Shown here: one piece after another, positions 8,368-17,412 of the stretch | How positions within the stretch are numbered: the stretch's first letter is position 1 | Layout of the letters: every line of letters starts with the position of its first letter | Assembly (NCBI GenBank): GCA_004299095.1 | Contig: SCQQ01000108.1 | Location: 1 to 37,971 of the forward strand | Source: Burkholderiaceae bacterium | GTDB lineage: Bacteria > Pseudomonadota > Gammaproteobacteria > Burkholderiales > Burkholderiaceae_C | DNA length: 37,971 nt | Direction of reading: 5' to 3' | The notes under the pieces: generated by a model | The model's input: only the letters and a program-made list of their open reading frames with translations | Databases searched by the model: none | What the model was told of the DNA's origin: nothing | Program-made: the position numbers and the translations under genes

Positions 8368-11300
8368 TCAAAGCACCTGCGCCCAGAGCTTCTCGATGCG
8401 CTTCACGCTCACCGGCTGCGGCGTGCGCAGCGCTTGCGCGAACAGGCTCACACGCAACTCTTCCAGCATCCAGCGCAAGCGCTGCAACACGTCGTCGGTA
8501 CGGCCCTTGCGCTGCGCCAGCACGCGCGCGTAGCGGGCGTCGAGTGCGCGCACGGTCGCCATGTGTTCGGCGTCACGCGCCGGGTCGGCACGCAGCTTTT
8601 CCAGCCGCAGCACGATGGCTTTCAGGTAGCGCGGAAAGTGCTCAAGCGCGTCCCAGGGGTTGACTTCGAGGAAGCGCGGCGCCATTAGGCGACTGAGCTG
8701 CTCGGTCACGTCCCGAGTAACTTCAGGGAATGCCTTGGTGTCCCGAGTCTTGCGCTGGGCCTGCGCGTATTCGGTCAGGATGGCCCCGGCGAGCAGCCCC
8801 GCTTCCCGGCTGATAAGCGCGACGCGCGTGCGACCTTCATTCAGCCGACGGGCGAACTGCCCGGCATCGAGCGGCAGCGGATCGGCGAGAAAAGCGCGAT
8901 CCAGCGCCACGTCGATGATTTGCCCCGCTAGCTCGTCCGCCGTTCCGAGCGCCCGGTAGGCCACGGCCATGCTCTGAAAGTCGGGAATGTTCTTCTGCGC
9001 GTACTTGAGTGCGTCTTTCATCTGCAGCGCAAACAGGCGGCGTAAGCCCGCGCGGTGCTTCTGTTCGGCCAGTTCGGGCTCGTCGAAGACTTCGATGACG
9101 ACGGCGTCGCCGGCATCGACCAGCGCCGGAAAGCCGATCAGCGATTGCCCTTTGCGATCGATTTCCAGCAGCTCGGGCAAGGTGTCGAAGGTCCATGCGG
9201 TGTAGCGCGCTTCGCCGGAGAATTTGGACGGTGTCGGCGCCACGGCAGCTACGGGCGTGTCGTGTTCGTGTTTTTCTGCATGCTTGAGCGGCCCCTTGAC
9301 AGCCGGTTTCAACGCCGCCAGCGCCTGGAACGCGCCGCGCGCCTGGTCGCCCCACTCCGCCTTCAGCGCCGACAAGTTACGACCCGCGCCCAGGAGGCGA
9401 CCGTGCTCGCCCTGCACGCGGAAATTCATCAGCAGATAAGGCGGCAGCGCATCCAGCTTGAAATCGGTGCGGTGCACGTCGGCCCCGGTCTCGGCGCGCG
9501 CCTTGGCCAGCGCCACGTCCAGCAGGCTGCCGTGGCCGAACACGGCGGGCTGAACCAGTTCGTCGTACCAGCGCGCCGCGCTTTCGTTGAGCGGGACGAA
9601 ATGGCGGCGCACTTTTTGCGGCAGGCTTTTCAGCAAATGCTGGAGCTTGTCTTTCAACAGTCCCGGCACCAGCCACTCGGCGCGTTCGGCATCGACCTGG
9701 TTGAGCGCGAACAGCGGCACCGCCACCGTCAGCCCATCGGCTGCATCGCCCGGCGCGTGCAAGTAGGTGGCGCGGCAGTCCACGCCGCCCAAGCGCAGCA
9801 GCGGTGGAAAAGCCTCGGTGGTGATGCCGGCGGCCTCGTGGCGCATCAGTTCATCACGCGTGAGCTGCAGCAATTTGGGCCGCGCGGCACCCGTGGCCGC
9901 CCACCACTTCTGCAGCGCGGCACTGTCGTACACGCCGGCCGGCAAGCGGCGGTCGTAGAAGGCGTAGATCAACGCGTCGTCGACCAGCAAATCCTCGCGC
10001 CGTGACTTGTGTTCCAGCGCCTCGATCTGGCCGATGAGTTTGCGATTGGCGGCCAGGAACGGGAATTTGCGCGGCCAGTCCTCGGGCCAGTCGTCGCCCA
10101 TCAGCCCCTGGCGAATGAAGATCTCGCGCGCGCCCGTGGGGTCGGCCGCGCCATAGCGCGTGCGCCGGCCGTGATAGACCACGAGGCCGTAAAGCGTCGC
10201 GCGCTCCAGCGCCATCACGGCGCCGGCTTTCTTTTCCCAGTGTGGTTCGAGCAATTGCTTCTTCAGCAGGTGGCCGCCGACGTCTTCCAGCCACTGCGAC
10301 TCGATCTGCGCCACGCCACGGCCGAACAGGTGCGTGGTCTCCACCAGCTCCGCGCACACCACCCAGCGTGGCGGTTTCTTCGACAAGTGCGCGCCGGGGT
10401 GAACGCGGAATTTGATGCCGCGCGCGCCCAGGAATTCGCCGCTGCCGCGCTGCGACTTGTCTTCGCTTTCCAGCTTGCAGCCGATGTTGCCGAGAAGGCC
10501 CGTGAGCAGCGCTTTGTGCAGCGCTTCGTAGCCCGCCGGGCGCTCGTTGATGCGCCACTGGTGCTCGGTCGCCACGGTGCGCAACTGGGTGTAGATGTCG
10601 CGCCACTCGCGCACGCGGCGCACGTTGATGAAGTTGCGCCGCAGCAGTTGCTCGTACTGGCGGTTGCTGAGACGGTGGCCGGCGGCCGCATCGTTCCCGT
10701 CTTCCACATCGCCCAGCGCGGCCCGCGCCGCCTGCATGGCCCATTGCGCCCGCTGCGCCGCCGGCAGCACCGCCAGGTTCCTGGGCCGATGAGCGGCGTG
10801 CGGCTGCGTTCTGGCCGTCATTTCGTGCCGGCTTTGCGCCGCGCGCCCCAGGCGCGCGTCATGCAGCCAGCGCCACAGCTTGACATAACCCGTGAATTCG
10901 CTTTTCTCGTCGTCGAACTTGGCGTGCTGCTGGTCGGCTTGCGCCTGCAGCTCCAGCGGCCGGTCGCGCACGTCTTGCCCGCTCAGGGCGCTGGCGATCA
11001 CCAGCACCTCGGCCAAGGCGCCGCGCTCGCGCCCCGCCAGGATCATGCGGCCCACGCGTGGATCGAGCGGCAGGCGCGCCAGTTCGCGGCCCACGCCCGT
11101 CAATTCACCCGCGTCATCCACGGCGCCCAGTTCACCCAGCAACTGGTAGCCGTCGGCAATGGCTCGGCCCGACGGCGCCTCCAGGAATGGAAAGTCCTCG
11201 ACCCGGCCACCCGCGCCCATCAGGTTCAGGCTTTTCATGCGCAGGATCACGCCGGCGAGCGACGAGCGCAGCACTTCCGGGTCGGTGAAGCGCGGCCGGC

Positions 11301-12630
11301 CGGCGAAATCCTTTTCGTCGTACAGCCGGATGCAGATGCCATCGGCGACGCGGCCGCAGCGCCCGGCACGCTGGTTGGCGGCGGCCTGGCTGATGGGTTC
11401 CACCAGCAGGCGCTCGACCTTGCTGCGGTAGCTGTAGCGCTTGACACGCGCGGTGCCCGCGTCGATCACGTAGCGGATGCCAGGGACGGTGAGCGACGTC
11501 TCGGCCACGTTGGTGGCAAGCACCACGCGCCGATTGGAATGCGGCGAAAAAATGCGCTCCTGCTCTGTTTGCGGCAGACGTGCGAAGAGCGGCAGGACTT
11601 CGGCGCTGCGCGCCGCGGCGCCTTGAGCGAGATGCGTGCGCAAGTGGTCCGCCGCTTCGCGGATTTCGCGTTCGCCCGGCAGGAAAACCAGGATGTCGCC
11701 GGCGACCGGCCCCCACGCTCCGCGCTGCGGGTCTGCGCTGCCGACCGAGGGTGCTTCGCTCGGCTTGAGGCGGCCCGGCGCCGGGTTATTCCCGCCCCCA
11801 CGCTCCCCCACTGCGCATGGGTCGCTGCCCCCCGAGGGGGTTTCGCCCGCCTTGGGGCGGCCCGGCGCCGGGCGAGCGCCGCCGCGCCAGAGCTCATCGA
11901 CCGCGTCGGCGATGGCCTCGTTCAAACCGTAATCGCGGCTTTCCTCGAACGGCCGCCAGCGTTGCTCCACCGGATACAGCCGGCCCGAAACCATCAAGAC
12001 CGGCGCAGGGCGGCCTGGCGCCTCGGCAAAGTGCCTCGCAAAGCGTTCGGCATCGATCGTCGCCGACGTCACGATCACCTTCAAATCCGGCCGGCGCGGC
12101 AGCAACTGCTTCAGGTAGCCGAGCAGGAAGTCGATGTTCAGGCTGCGCTCGTGCGCCTCGTCGATGATGAGCGTGTCGTACGCCTGCATGAGCGGATCGG
12201 TCTGCGTCTCCGCCAGCAGGATGCCGTCGGTCATGAGCTTGATCGACGCACCGGGCGACAGCCGGTCCTGGAAGCGCACCTTGTAGCCGACCACTTCGCC
12301 CAGCGGCGTGTGCAGCTCTTCGGCGATGCGTTTGGCCACCGTGCTGGCCGCAATGCGCCGCGGCTGGGTGTGGCCGATCAGACGTGCGCGCTCGCCCGGC
12401 CTGGCATTCAACTTGCCACGCCCGAGCGCCAGCGCCATCTTGGGCAACTGCGTGGTCTTGCCCGAACCGGTTTCGCCGCAGACGATGATGACCTGGTGCG
12501 CCGCCAGCGCCGCTTCGATTTCGGCGCGGCGCGCGGAAATCGGCAGTTCTTCGGGAAATTCGATTTTCAAATCAGCAGATCCCACGGCGACCGCGTATTC
12601 GGCATGCGCCGTACGCGCGACGGATTGCAA
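8368..12630 (-). CDS. hrpA: ATP-dependent RNA helicase HrpA, DEAH box, with an inserted repeat
   Basis: The product has 1,420 residues, longer than the roughly 1,300 of E. coli HrpA. The DEAH helicase core has Walker A GETGSGKTTQ (52-61), IIDEAHERSL (near 155), VTSATID and motif VI QRAGRCGR. It is followed by the HA2/OB region and the long HrpA-specific C-terminal domain (DUF3418-type). HrpA resolves stalled ribosomes and remodels RNA. Residues about 253-307 are a Pro/Gly/Ser-rich insert encoded by two copies of a palindromic repeat. It sits between the first RecA domain (IADAVDEL) and the start of the second (GDILVFLPGEREI). The insert keeps the frame, so the protein is probably still functional. 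The gene lies 128 bp downstream of rplS, past a terminator. Confidence 0.96.
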   Translation of the reverse strand: MQSVARTAHAEYAVAVGSADLKIEFPEELPISARRAEIEAALAAHQVIIVCGETGSGKTTQLPKMALALGRGKLNARPGERARLIGHTQPRRIAASTVAKRIAEELHTPLGEVVGYKVRFQDRLSPGASIKLMTDGILLAETQTDPLMQAYDTLIIDEAHERSLNIDFLLGYLKQLLPRRPDLKVIVTSATIDAERFARHFAEAPGRPAPVLMVSGRLYPVEQRWRPFEESRDYGLNEAIADAVDELWRGGARPAPGRPKAGETPSGGSDPCAVGERGGGNNPAPGRLKPSEAPSVGSADPQRGAWGPVAGDILVFLPGEREIREAADHLRTHLAQGAAARSAEVLPLFARLPQTEQERIFSPHSNRRVVLATNVAETSLTVPGIRYVIDAGTARVKRYSYRSKVERLLVEPISQAAANQRAGRCGRVADGICIRLYDEKDFAGRPRFTDPEVLRSSLAGVILRMKSLNLMGAGGRVEDFPFLEAPSGRAIADGYQLLGELGAVDDAGELTGVGRELARLPLDPRVGRMILAGRERGALAEVLVIASALSGQDVRDRPLELQAQADQQHAKFDDEKSEFTGYVKLWRWLHDARLGRAAQSRHEMTARTQPHAAHRPRNLAVLPAAQRAQWAMQAARAALGDVEDGNDAAAGHRLSNRQYEQLLRRNFINVRRVREWRDIYTQLRTVATEHQWRINERPAGYEALHKALLTGLLGNIGCKLESEDKSQRGSGEFLGARGIKFRVHPGAHLSKKPPRWVVCAELVETTHLFGRGVAQIESQWLEDVGGHLLKKQLLEPHWEKKAGAVMALERATLYGLVVYHGRRTRYGAADPTGAREIFIRQGLMGDDWPEDWPRKFPFLAANRKLIGQIEALEHKSRREDLLVDDALIYAFYDRRLPAGVYDSAALQKWWAATGAARPKLLQLTRDELMRHEAAGITTEAFPPLLRLGGVDCRATYLHAPGDAADGLTVAVPLFALNQVDAERAEWLVPGLLKDKLQHLLKSLPQKVRRHFVPLNESAARWYDELVQPAVFGHGSLLDVALAKARAETGADVHRTDFKLDALPPYLLMNFRVQGEHGRLLGAGRNLSALKAEWGDQARGAFQALAALKPAVKGPLKHAEKHEHDTPVAAVAPTPSKFSGEARYTAWTFDTLPELLEIDRKGQSLIGFPALVDAGDAVVIEVFDEPELAEQKHRAGLRRLFALQMKDALKYAQKNIPDFQSMAVAYRALGTADELAGQIIDVALDRAFLADPLPLDAGQFARRLNEGRTRVALISREAGLLAGAILTEYAQAQRKTRDTKAFPEVTRDVTEQLSRLMAPRFLEVNPWDALEHFPRYLKAIVLRLEKLRADPARDAEHMATVRALDARYARVLAQRKGRTDDVLQRLRWMLEELRVSLFAQALRTPQPVSVKRIEKLWAQVL
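11710..11785. repeat. palindromic repeat unit, copy 1, inside hrpA
   Basis: This 76-bp unit begins CCCCCACGCTC and ends with the perfect 12-bp palindrome CCCGGCGCCGGG (11774-11785). It is the more diverged of two tandem copies separated by 9 bp. On the hrpA strand it encodes a PAPGRLKPSEAPSVGS-type peptide. Similar GC-rich units are common between genes in Comamonadaceae-like genomes; that comparison is from memory, not from a search. Confidence 0.75.
11795..11872. repeat. palindromic repeat unit, copy 2, inside hrpA
   Basis: This 78-bp unit begins CCCCCACGCTC, carries the inverted core CCCCCCGAGGGGG (about 11828-11840), and ends with CCCGGCGCCGGG (11861-11872) as copy 1 does. It encodes PAPGRPKAGETPSGGSDP on the hrpA strand. 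The internal palindrome suggests a REP-like hairpin element. Together with copy 1 it explains the extra ~55 residues of HrpA. Confidence 0.75.
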
Positions 12631-12675
12631 TGCCCGCGCATCGAGTGAACGCCGCAGGTTGCCGCTGCCGAGAAA

Positions 12676-12703
12676 GCAAAAAGCGCGGACTCATGCCGCG
12701 CTT
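12676..12703 (-). terminator. rho-independent terminator after rplS
   Basis: On the minus strand an 8-bp stem AAGCGCGG / CCGCGCTT with a 7-nt loop is followed at once by a T-run (plus-strand A-run at 12678-12682). It lies about 55 bp past the rplS stop, so it should end the trmD-rplS transcript before hrpA, which begins at 12630. Confidence 0.85.
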
Positions 12704-12758
12704 CGCACTGTGTCCGGCAAGCCGCGCAGCGCCGGGCGGGCTGCTGCGCGCCATTGCC

Positions 12759-13148
12759 CTATTCCGCTGGCGCCGCTTCCTTGGACGCGCCGCGCTGGGC
12801 GATCTTTTCCTTGATGCGCGCCTTCTTGCCGCTCAAGCTGCGCAGGTAGTAGAGCTTGGCGCGGCGCACGTGGCCGTGGCGCTTCAATTCGATCTTGGCG
12901 ATCAACGGCGAATAGGTCTGGAACGTGCGCTCCACGCCTTCGCCGCTGGAAATCTTGCGCACGGTAAAGGCGCTGTTCAAGCCGCGGTTGCGCTTGGCGA
13001 TCACCACGCCTTCGTAGATCTGGATGCGCTTGCGCGTGCCTTCGACCACGTTGGCGCTGACGGCCACCGTATCGCCGGGCATGAAGTGGGGAATGTCTTT
13101 CCCCAGGCGCTTGATTTCCTCTTGTTCGAGGGCCTGAATCAAATTCAT
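12759..13148 (-). CDS. rplS: 50S ribosomal protein L19
   Basis: The 129-residue product has hallmark L19 segments: [45 protein letters not shown] and a basic end ([21 protein letters not shown]). L19 sits at the 30S-50S interface of the ribosome. The ATG at 13148 is preceded by AGGAA. The frame is open upstream to 13235, but that extension is not L19. It follows trmD by 151 bp in the usual order, and a strong terminator follows it. Confidence 0.97.
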   Translation of the reverse strand: MNLIQALEQEEIKRLGKDIPHFMPGDTVAVSANVVEGTRKRIQIYEGVVIAKRNRGLNSAFTVRKISSGEGVERTFQTYSPLIAKIELKRHGHVRRAKLYYLRSLSGKKARIKEKIAQRGASKEAAPAE

Positions 13149-13299
13149 GACGGTTCCTGAATGATCATGCGCAGGCGGTATTGGGTTGCGAGCCGGGGCG
13201 TGGCGCCCGCGGTCGCTTGTGTGCGGGCCAACCACGGCCGCGACCTGTCAGAGGATCAGAACCGCTGATTGTAACGTGCGCGCAGGACCGCGGCGCGTC

Positions 13300-14037
13300 T
13301 TAACGGCTGCCGCGCGGCTTGCGTGTGGCGCCCGATCGCGCCAGCAAATCGGGCCGATGCGCCGCCGTCGCCGCCAGCCGCTGCTCGGCACGCCACTGGT
13401 CGATCTGCGCATGGTGGCCCGACAGCAGCACCTCGGGGACAGCTTGATCGCGCCACACCTCGGGGCGGGTGTATTGCGGGCCATCGAGAAGACCGTCCAG
13501 CGCGGGGTTGAAGCTCTCTTCTTGAAAGCTGCGCGCGTCGCCCAGCACGCCCGGCTGCAGGCGCGCGACGGCGTCGAGCAGCGCCAGCGCGGCGATTTCG
13601 CCGCCCGACAGCACGAAATCGCCCAAGCTGATCTGCTCGTCCACGCAGCCGTCGACGAAGCGCTGATCGACGCCTTCGTAGCGACCGCAAATCAGGATGG
13701 CGCCCGGGCTTTCGGCCCAGCGCGCGACTTCAGCGTGCTTCAACACCTTGCCGGCAGGCGAAAACAACACCACCGGCGCCTTGGCCGTGTCGCCTTCCCT
13801 TTCCCGATCCGAACGCACCGCCTGCACGCACAAAGCGAGCGGCTCGGCCATCAGCACCATGCCGGGACCGCCGCCAAAGGGGCGGTCATCCACGCGCCGG
13901 TAGGCGTCGTCGGCAAAGTCGCGCAAGTACCAGAGCCGCACGTCGACAGGCCCATGCTGGTAGGCCCGGCGCGTCACGCCCTGCGTCAGGAACGGCGCAA
14001 ACAGATCGGGAAACAGCGTGACGACGTCGAAGCGCAT
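13300..14037 (-). CDS. trmD: tRNA (guanine(37)-N1)-methyltransferase
   Basis: The 245-residue product methylates G37 next to the anticodon, using S-adenosylmethionine, which prevents +1 frameshifts. TrmD signatures are MRFDVVTLFPDLFAPFL at the start, DDRPFGGGPGMVLMAEPL, the knot segments ICGRYEGVDQR and LSGGEIAALALLDA, and the C-terminal GLLDGPQYTRP with HHAQIDQWR. The start at 14037 is set by the conserved N-terminus; the frame is open upstream. It begins 13 bp after the hslO stop, so it is probably co-transcribed with hslO, not with rimM as in most relatives. Confidence 0.97.
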   Translation of the reverse strand: MRFDVVTLFPDLFAPFLTQGVTRRAYQHGPVDVRLWYLRDFADDAYRRVDDRPFGGGPGMVLMAEPLALCVQAVRSDREREGDTAKAPVVLFSPAGKVLKHAEVARWAESPGAILICGRYEGVDQRFVDGCVDEQISLGDFVLSGGEIAALALLDAVARLQPGVLGDARSFQEESFNPALDGLLDGPQYTRPEVWRDQAVPEVLLSGHHAQIDQWRAEQRLAATAAHRPDLLARSGATRKPRGSR

Positions 14038-14050
14038 GCGTTGCCGCCCG

Positions 14051-15046
14051 CTATTGCACCGGCCCCGTGGCGGGCTGGCGCCCAGCGGCGTCACCGGCAA
14101 ACAGGTGCGCCACGTCCACCGCGTCGAAGCGCTCCTGGCGGCCGCAGAACTCGCAGTTCACTTCGATCTGCCCCTGCTCCTCCAGCACCGAATCGGCTTC
14201 TGCACGCCCGAGCTGCCGCAGCATGGCCGCCACGCGTTCGCGGCTGCACGCGCAGTGGAAGTGCGGCGCCGGTGCATCCGCCGTGGGCGTGAACCGGAGC
14301 AAATGCTCGTTCCAGAACAGGCGCCGCAGGATGGCGTCCACGCCCAAGGTCAGCAGCTCGTCGGGTTTCAGGCTGCGCGCCAGAACCGACAGTCGATTGA
14401 AGCCATCTTCATCCACGGCCGGCGCCGTGCCAGTGCCAGGTTTCCGCGCCACCGCTGCGGGCTGGCCGCGCGCGTCATCCGGCAGGCGCTGCAGCATCAG
14501 CCCGGCCGCGGCGTTCTGATTGGCCGCAAGCACCAGCACGGTTTCGATCTGTTCCGACTGACGCATGTAGTACTGGACCATTTCGGCCAGCTTGGCCAAC
14601 GGCGTGCCCGTTTCGTCGGCCAGCGGCACGATGCCTTGGTACGGCTGCCGGCCCGTCAGGCCCGCGCGCGGGTCGAGCGTGATGACACAACGTCCTCGGC
14701 CCTGTGCATTGACCAAGTCTGCGAGCGCTGCGTGGGCGGGCACTTCGCCCACCAGCGTGGCCGTCGAACGCAGCCCCAGATCGGCCTGCACTTCGGTGAC
14801 GGCCACCTTGACCGGCCCGTCGCCCATGATCTGCAGTACCAGCGCGCCATCGAACTGGATGCTGCCTTGCAGCAACACGGCAGCCGCCGACATTTCGCCC
14901 AGCAGTTGCGACACGGCAGGCGGATACGACCCGGTTTGCGTGTTGGCGGTGCGCCGGCGCAGGATCTCCTGCCACGCATCGGTCAGGCGCACCAGGCTGC
15001 CGCGAACCGGCAGGCCTTCGAAAATGAATTTGTGAAGCTCGGACAT
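14051..15046 (-). CDS. hslO: redox-regulated chaperone Hsp33
   Basis: The 331-residue cytosolic holdase is activated by oxidation. The N-terminal Hsp33 core begins MSELHKFIFEGLPVRGSLVRL. The C-terminal zinc switch has all four cysteines: HCACS (near residues 266-268) and NCEFCG (near 298-301). A proline/alanine-rich tail of about 20 residues follows. It lies 19 bp downstream of the gamma-carbonic-anhydrase-like gene and 13 bp upstream of trmD, so the three likely form one transcript. Confidence 0.95.
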   Translation of the reverse strand: MSELHKFIFEGLPVRGSLVRLTDAWQEILRRRTANTQTGSYPPAVSQLLGEMSAAAVLLQGSIQFDGALVLQIMGDGPVKVAVTEVQADLGLRSTATLVGEVPAHAALADLVNAQGRGRCVITLDPRAGLTGRQPYQGIVPLADETGTPLAKLAEMVQYYMRQSEQIETVLVLAANQNAAAGLMLQRLPDDARGQPAAVARKPGTGTAPAVDEDGFNRLSVLARSLKPDELLTLGVDAILRRLFWNEHLLRFTPTADAPAPHFHCACSRERVAAMLRQLGRAEADSVLEEQGQIEVNCEFCGRQERFDAVDVAHLFAGDAAGRQPATGPVQ

Positions 15047-15065
15047 CCCGTCAGATGCCGCGCAA

Positions 15066-15587
15066 TCAGCGCTTTTTCAAGCCCGCGCGGAAGCGCCGGG
15101 CGTTGTCGATGTAGTGCTGCGCGCTGTGGCGCAGCCCCTCGATCTGCTCGGGCGTGAGCGAGCGCGCCACGCGCGCCGGCGCGCCCACGATCAGGCTGCC
15201 ATCGGGGAACGTCTTGCCCTCTGTCACCAGCGCGCCCGCGCCCACCAGGCAATGCGTGCCGATGCGCGCGCCGTTCAGGATGATGGCGCCAATGCCGATC
15301 AGCGATTCATCGCCCACGGTGCAGCCGTGCAGCATGACCTTGTGGCCTATCGTCACACGCCGGCCGATGGCGAGCGGCGATCCCATGTCGGTGTGGAACA
15401 CGCACAAATCCTGCACGTTGCTGCCCTCGCCGATGGACAGGCGTTCGTTGTCACCGCGCAGCACGCTGCCGAACCAGACGCTGGCGTCGCGCGCCAGGCT
15501 CACGCTGCCGATCACTTCGGCTGAATCGGCGATCCACGCGCCCGGGTCGACCTGTGGCGCGACGCCATCCAATTCATAAACCGCCAT
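15066..15587 (-). CDS. gamma-carbonic anhydrase family protein (YrdA/PaaY type)
   Basis: The 173-residue left-handed beta-helix protein has hexapeptide repeats ([38 protein letters not shown]). The three zinc-binding histidines of the family are present in CVFHTD, TIGHKV and MLHGC. YrdA/PaaY proteins bind zinc and some have carbonic anhydrase or thioesterase activity. The real substrate here is uncertain. It is first in the run leading to hslO and trmD. Confidence 0.92.
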   Translation of the reverse strand: MAVYELDGVAPQVDPGAWIADSAEVIGSVSLARDASVWFGSVLRGDNERLSIGEGSNVQDLCVFHTDMGSPLAIGRRVTIGHKVMLHGCTVGDESLIGIGAIILNGARIGTHCLVGAGALVTEGKTFPDGSLIVGAPARVARSLTPEQIEGLRHSAQHYIDNARRFRAGLKKR

Positions 15588-15663
15588 CGCGTGAACCTCC
15601 GATCAATGCTGATGGAGGCATTGTAGAAATCATGGGTGGGCGGAATCGGCGGCCCCACTGCGC

Positions 15664-16941
15664 TCAAGCTGCATGCCAGCGCACGACTTCCATCCGAACC
15701 GCGACCCGCGCGAGCACGAACGTCAGCGCCAGCGTGGGCAATGCACTGCCCAACTCCGGCGCCCATTGCGCCAGGCCGTGATAAACCCCGATGCCGATCA
15801 ACCAGACCGCGGCCGGCGCCCAGCGCACGCCGATCACCGAAGCCTCGACGCGTTCCGGCCGCCACAGCAGCCAGCCCAGCATGACGCCGAAAAGCGGCAC
15901 GAACACCGAGCTCAGCAGCAGCAGGAACGGCTCGAGCGAGTGCATGGGCAGCACCATCGCAAACGCCATCGACAGGACGGCGAGCACCGTACCCCAGGTG
16001 TGCACGCTGACGCGGCGCCACACGCTCTGCGCCGAAACCGAGGCGGAATACAGATCGCCGTAGTTGTTGTCGAGTTCGTCCACCAGGATCAAACCCAGCG
16101 CCACCAGGCCGCCCTGCGCAAACAGCAGCAGGTCGACGAAGTGATCCGCGTCATTGCCGATTACCGCCACCACCAGCACCCCCAGCGCATAACACCAGAC
16201 GTTGGCGACGCCATAGCCGATCCAGGTACCCGCGAAGGCACCGCGGCCGGTGCGGCTGTGGCGGGCGTAATCGGCCACCAGCGGCAACCAGGAGACCGGC
16301 ATGGCGATTACCAGATCAAGGGCTTGGAACGCATTCATGCTGCCGTCGCCCGTGCCTTGCCAGAGCGCGTGCCAGCCGGCGTCATCCAGCTTCACGCCGA
16401 ACTGGTAGCTGAGCCAAAGCAACGAAACGATGACGAGCGGCAAGCCGATCTTGCCGATCACGCGCCGCACCAGGGTCAGCATGGAGGTCCGGATCATCAG
16501 CAGCGCGACCACGCCCCAAAAGAGCGTGGGCCAGACGACGCCGATTTCCACGCCATACGAGTGGCTCACGATGGCGCGGGTGCCATCGCGCATGATGACC
16601 AGCTCGAACGTGGACCAGCCGATCAACTGCAGCACGTTCAGCAGCACCGGCAAGCGCGCAAAGCCGCTGCCGTAGACCACGTGCATGAGTTGCGCGCTGG
16701 AGCGGCGGCTGGCGCAGGCGAGCCACGCCACCCAGGCGAGTAGCCCGGAGCCGACCGCCGAGCCCAACACCGTCACCCAGAGCGCCTGGCGCGCGCCCAC
16801 TGCCGGCGCCAGATAGGCGCCGGTCTGCATGACCAACAGCCCCACGCCGAGGCTGAACCAGAGCGCGGCCTGGTCGCGGCCGCTGAAAACACGTTCGGGT
16901 GCTGCCCTGGTCGAAGTGGGCAGCGAAGAAGAATCGTTCAT
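15664..16941 (-). CDS. cytX: putative hydroxymethylpyrimidine permease CytX (NCS1 family)
   Basis: The 425-residue inner-membrane permease has about 12 hydrophobic helices and belongs to the cytosine/purine/thiamine NCS1 family (LVMQTGAYLAPAVGA near the start, GWSTFELVIMRDGT, MPVSWLPLVADYARHS). A TPP riboswitch directly upstream makes it a thiamine-precursor (HMP) importer, matching the known CytX group; this is inference from family plus regulation. The start at 16941 has only a weak GGACG upstream, and that segment can be paired in a hairpin (see the regulatory entry). No thiamine synthesis gene is adjacent. Confidence 0.9.
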   Translation of the reverse strand: MNDSSSLPTSTRAAPERVFSGRDQAALWFSLGVGLLVMQTGAYLAPAVGARQALWVTVLGSAVGSGLLAWVAWLACASRRSSAQLMHVVYGSGFARLPVLLNVLQLIGWSTFELVIMRDGTRAIVSHSYGVEIGVVWPTLFWGVVALLMIRTSMLTLVRRVIGKIGLPLVIVSLLWLSYQFGVKLDDAGWHALWQGTGDGSMNAFQALDLVIAMPVSWLPLVADYARHSRTGRGAFAGTWIGYGVANVWCYALGVLVVAVIGNDADHFVDLLLFAQGGLVALGLILVDELDNNYGDLYSASVSAQSVWRRVSVHTWGTVLAVLSMAFAMVLPMHSLEPFLLLLSSVFVPLFGVMLGWLLWRPERVEASVIGVRWAPAAVWLIGIGVYHGLAQWAPELGSALPTLALTFVLARVAVRMEVVRWHAA

Positions 16942-16945
16942 GGCA

Positions 16946-16995
16946 CGTCCGTTTCAAATAATGGCAAACGAACGCAAGAGGCGGCGACACGGACG
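16946..16995 (-). promoter_or_regulatory. possible expression-platform hairpin before cytX
   Basis: On the minus strand CGTCCGT (plus 16989-16995), just after the aptamer, can pair with ACGGACG (plus 16946-16952), which ends four bases before the cytX ATG. That would cover the only candidate ribosome binding site. This is a model from complementarity; it could be chance in a 36-nt-loop arrangement. Confidence 0.4.
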
Positions 16996-17009
16996 ATCCG
17001 TTGCAGATC

Positions 17010-17106
17010 GGCCCGGAGCTGCTTTCCTGCGCGAGGATGACCTCAATCAGGTTCAAAGGGACTCTCTCAGCCGTGGTCAAACGCCACGGCACCCCCAGCA
17101 AAGCTC
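17010..17106 (-). ncRNA. TPP riboswitch (THI element) for cytX
   Basis: On the minus strand the core motifs appear in order: GGGGGTGCC (near 17096-17088), GGCTGAGAGAG (near 17072-17062), CCCTTTGAACCTGAT (17060-17046), then a GAGG-containing arm and GCGCAGGAAAGCAGCTC. An outer helix GAGCT/AGCTC pairs 17106-17102 with 17020-17016. These are the hallmark sequences of the thiamine pyrophosphate aptamer. It lies about 70 nt ahead of the cytX start and should shut the gene off when TPP is plentiful. Confidence 0.95.
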
Positions 17107-17412
17107 GAAACGGTTCGCATTTTATCGACGCGATGGCCGCCTGCCTGACTCGCTCGGTAAAAACCGCGGCGATGCGACAGACAACCATTGCACGGACCCA
17201 GCCACTGCGCCTCGTTCACGGACGGCACGCAGGCGGCGTCCGGCACGGAACCTTTGATGACCCCGCCGCTCGCTGTGTTGAGCCGCTGATTTGCTCTGAG
17301 AGCCCGCGCAGTGCCCGATCCTGGGCGCGCCGATTCATTCGGAACGAACTGGCGGCTTTTCCGCGTGCAGTACGCTGCACGCTTCTCGAAAACAAGAAAG
17401 ATCGGGTTCTCC
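17107..17412. other. divergent intergenic region between cytX riboswitch and ABC transporter
   Basis: This stretch of about 300 bp must hold the promoters for the riboswitch-led cytX transcript (minus) and the ABC transporter (plus). No clear box or conserved RNA beyond the riboswitch was identified. The part from 17311 may be coding if the upstream GTG is the real start of the transporter. Confidence 0.4.

Noticed and set aside
10009-12648. 879-codon open frame antisense to hrpA
   Set aside because: It lacks any recognisable domain and mirrors the hrpA codon pattern; long shadow frames are expected in DNA this rich in GC.
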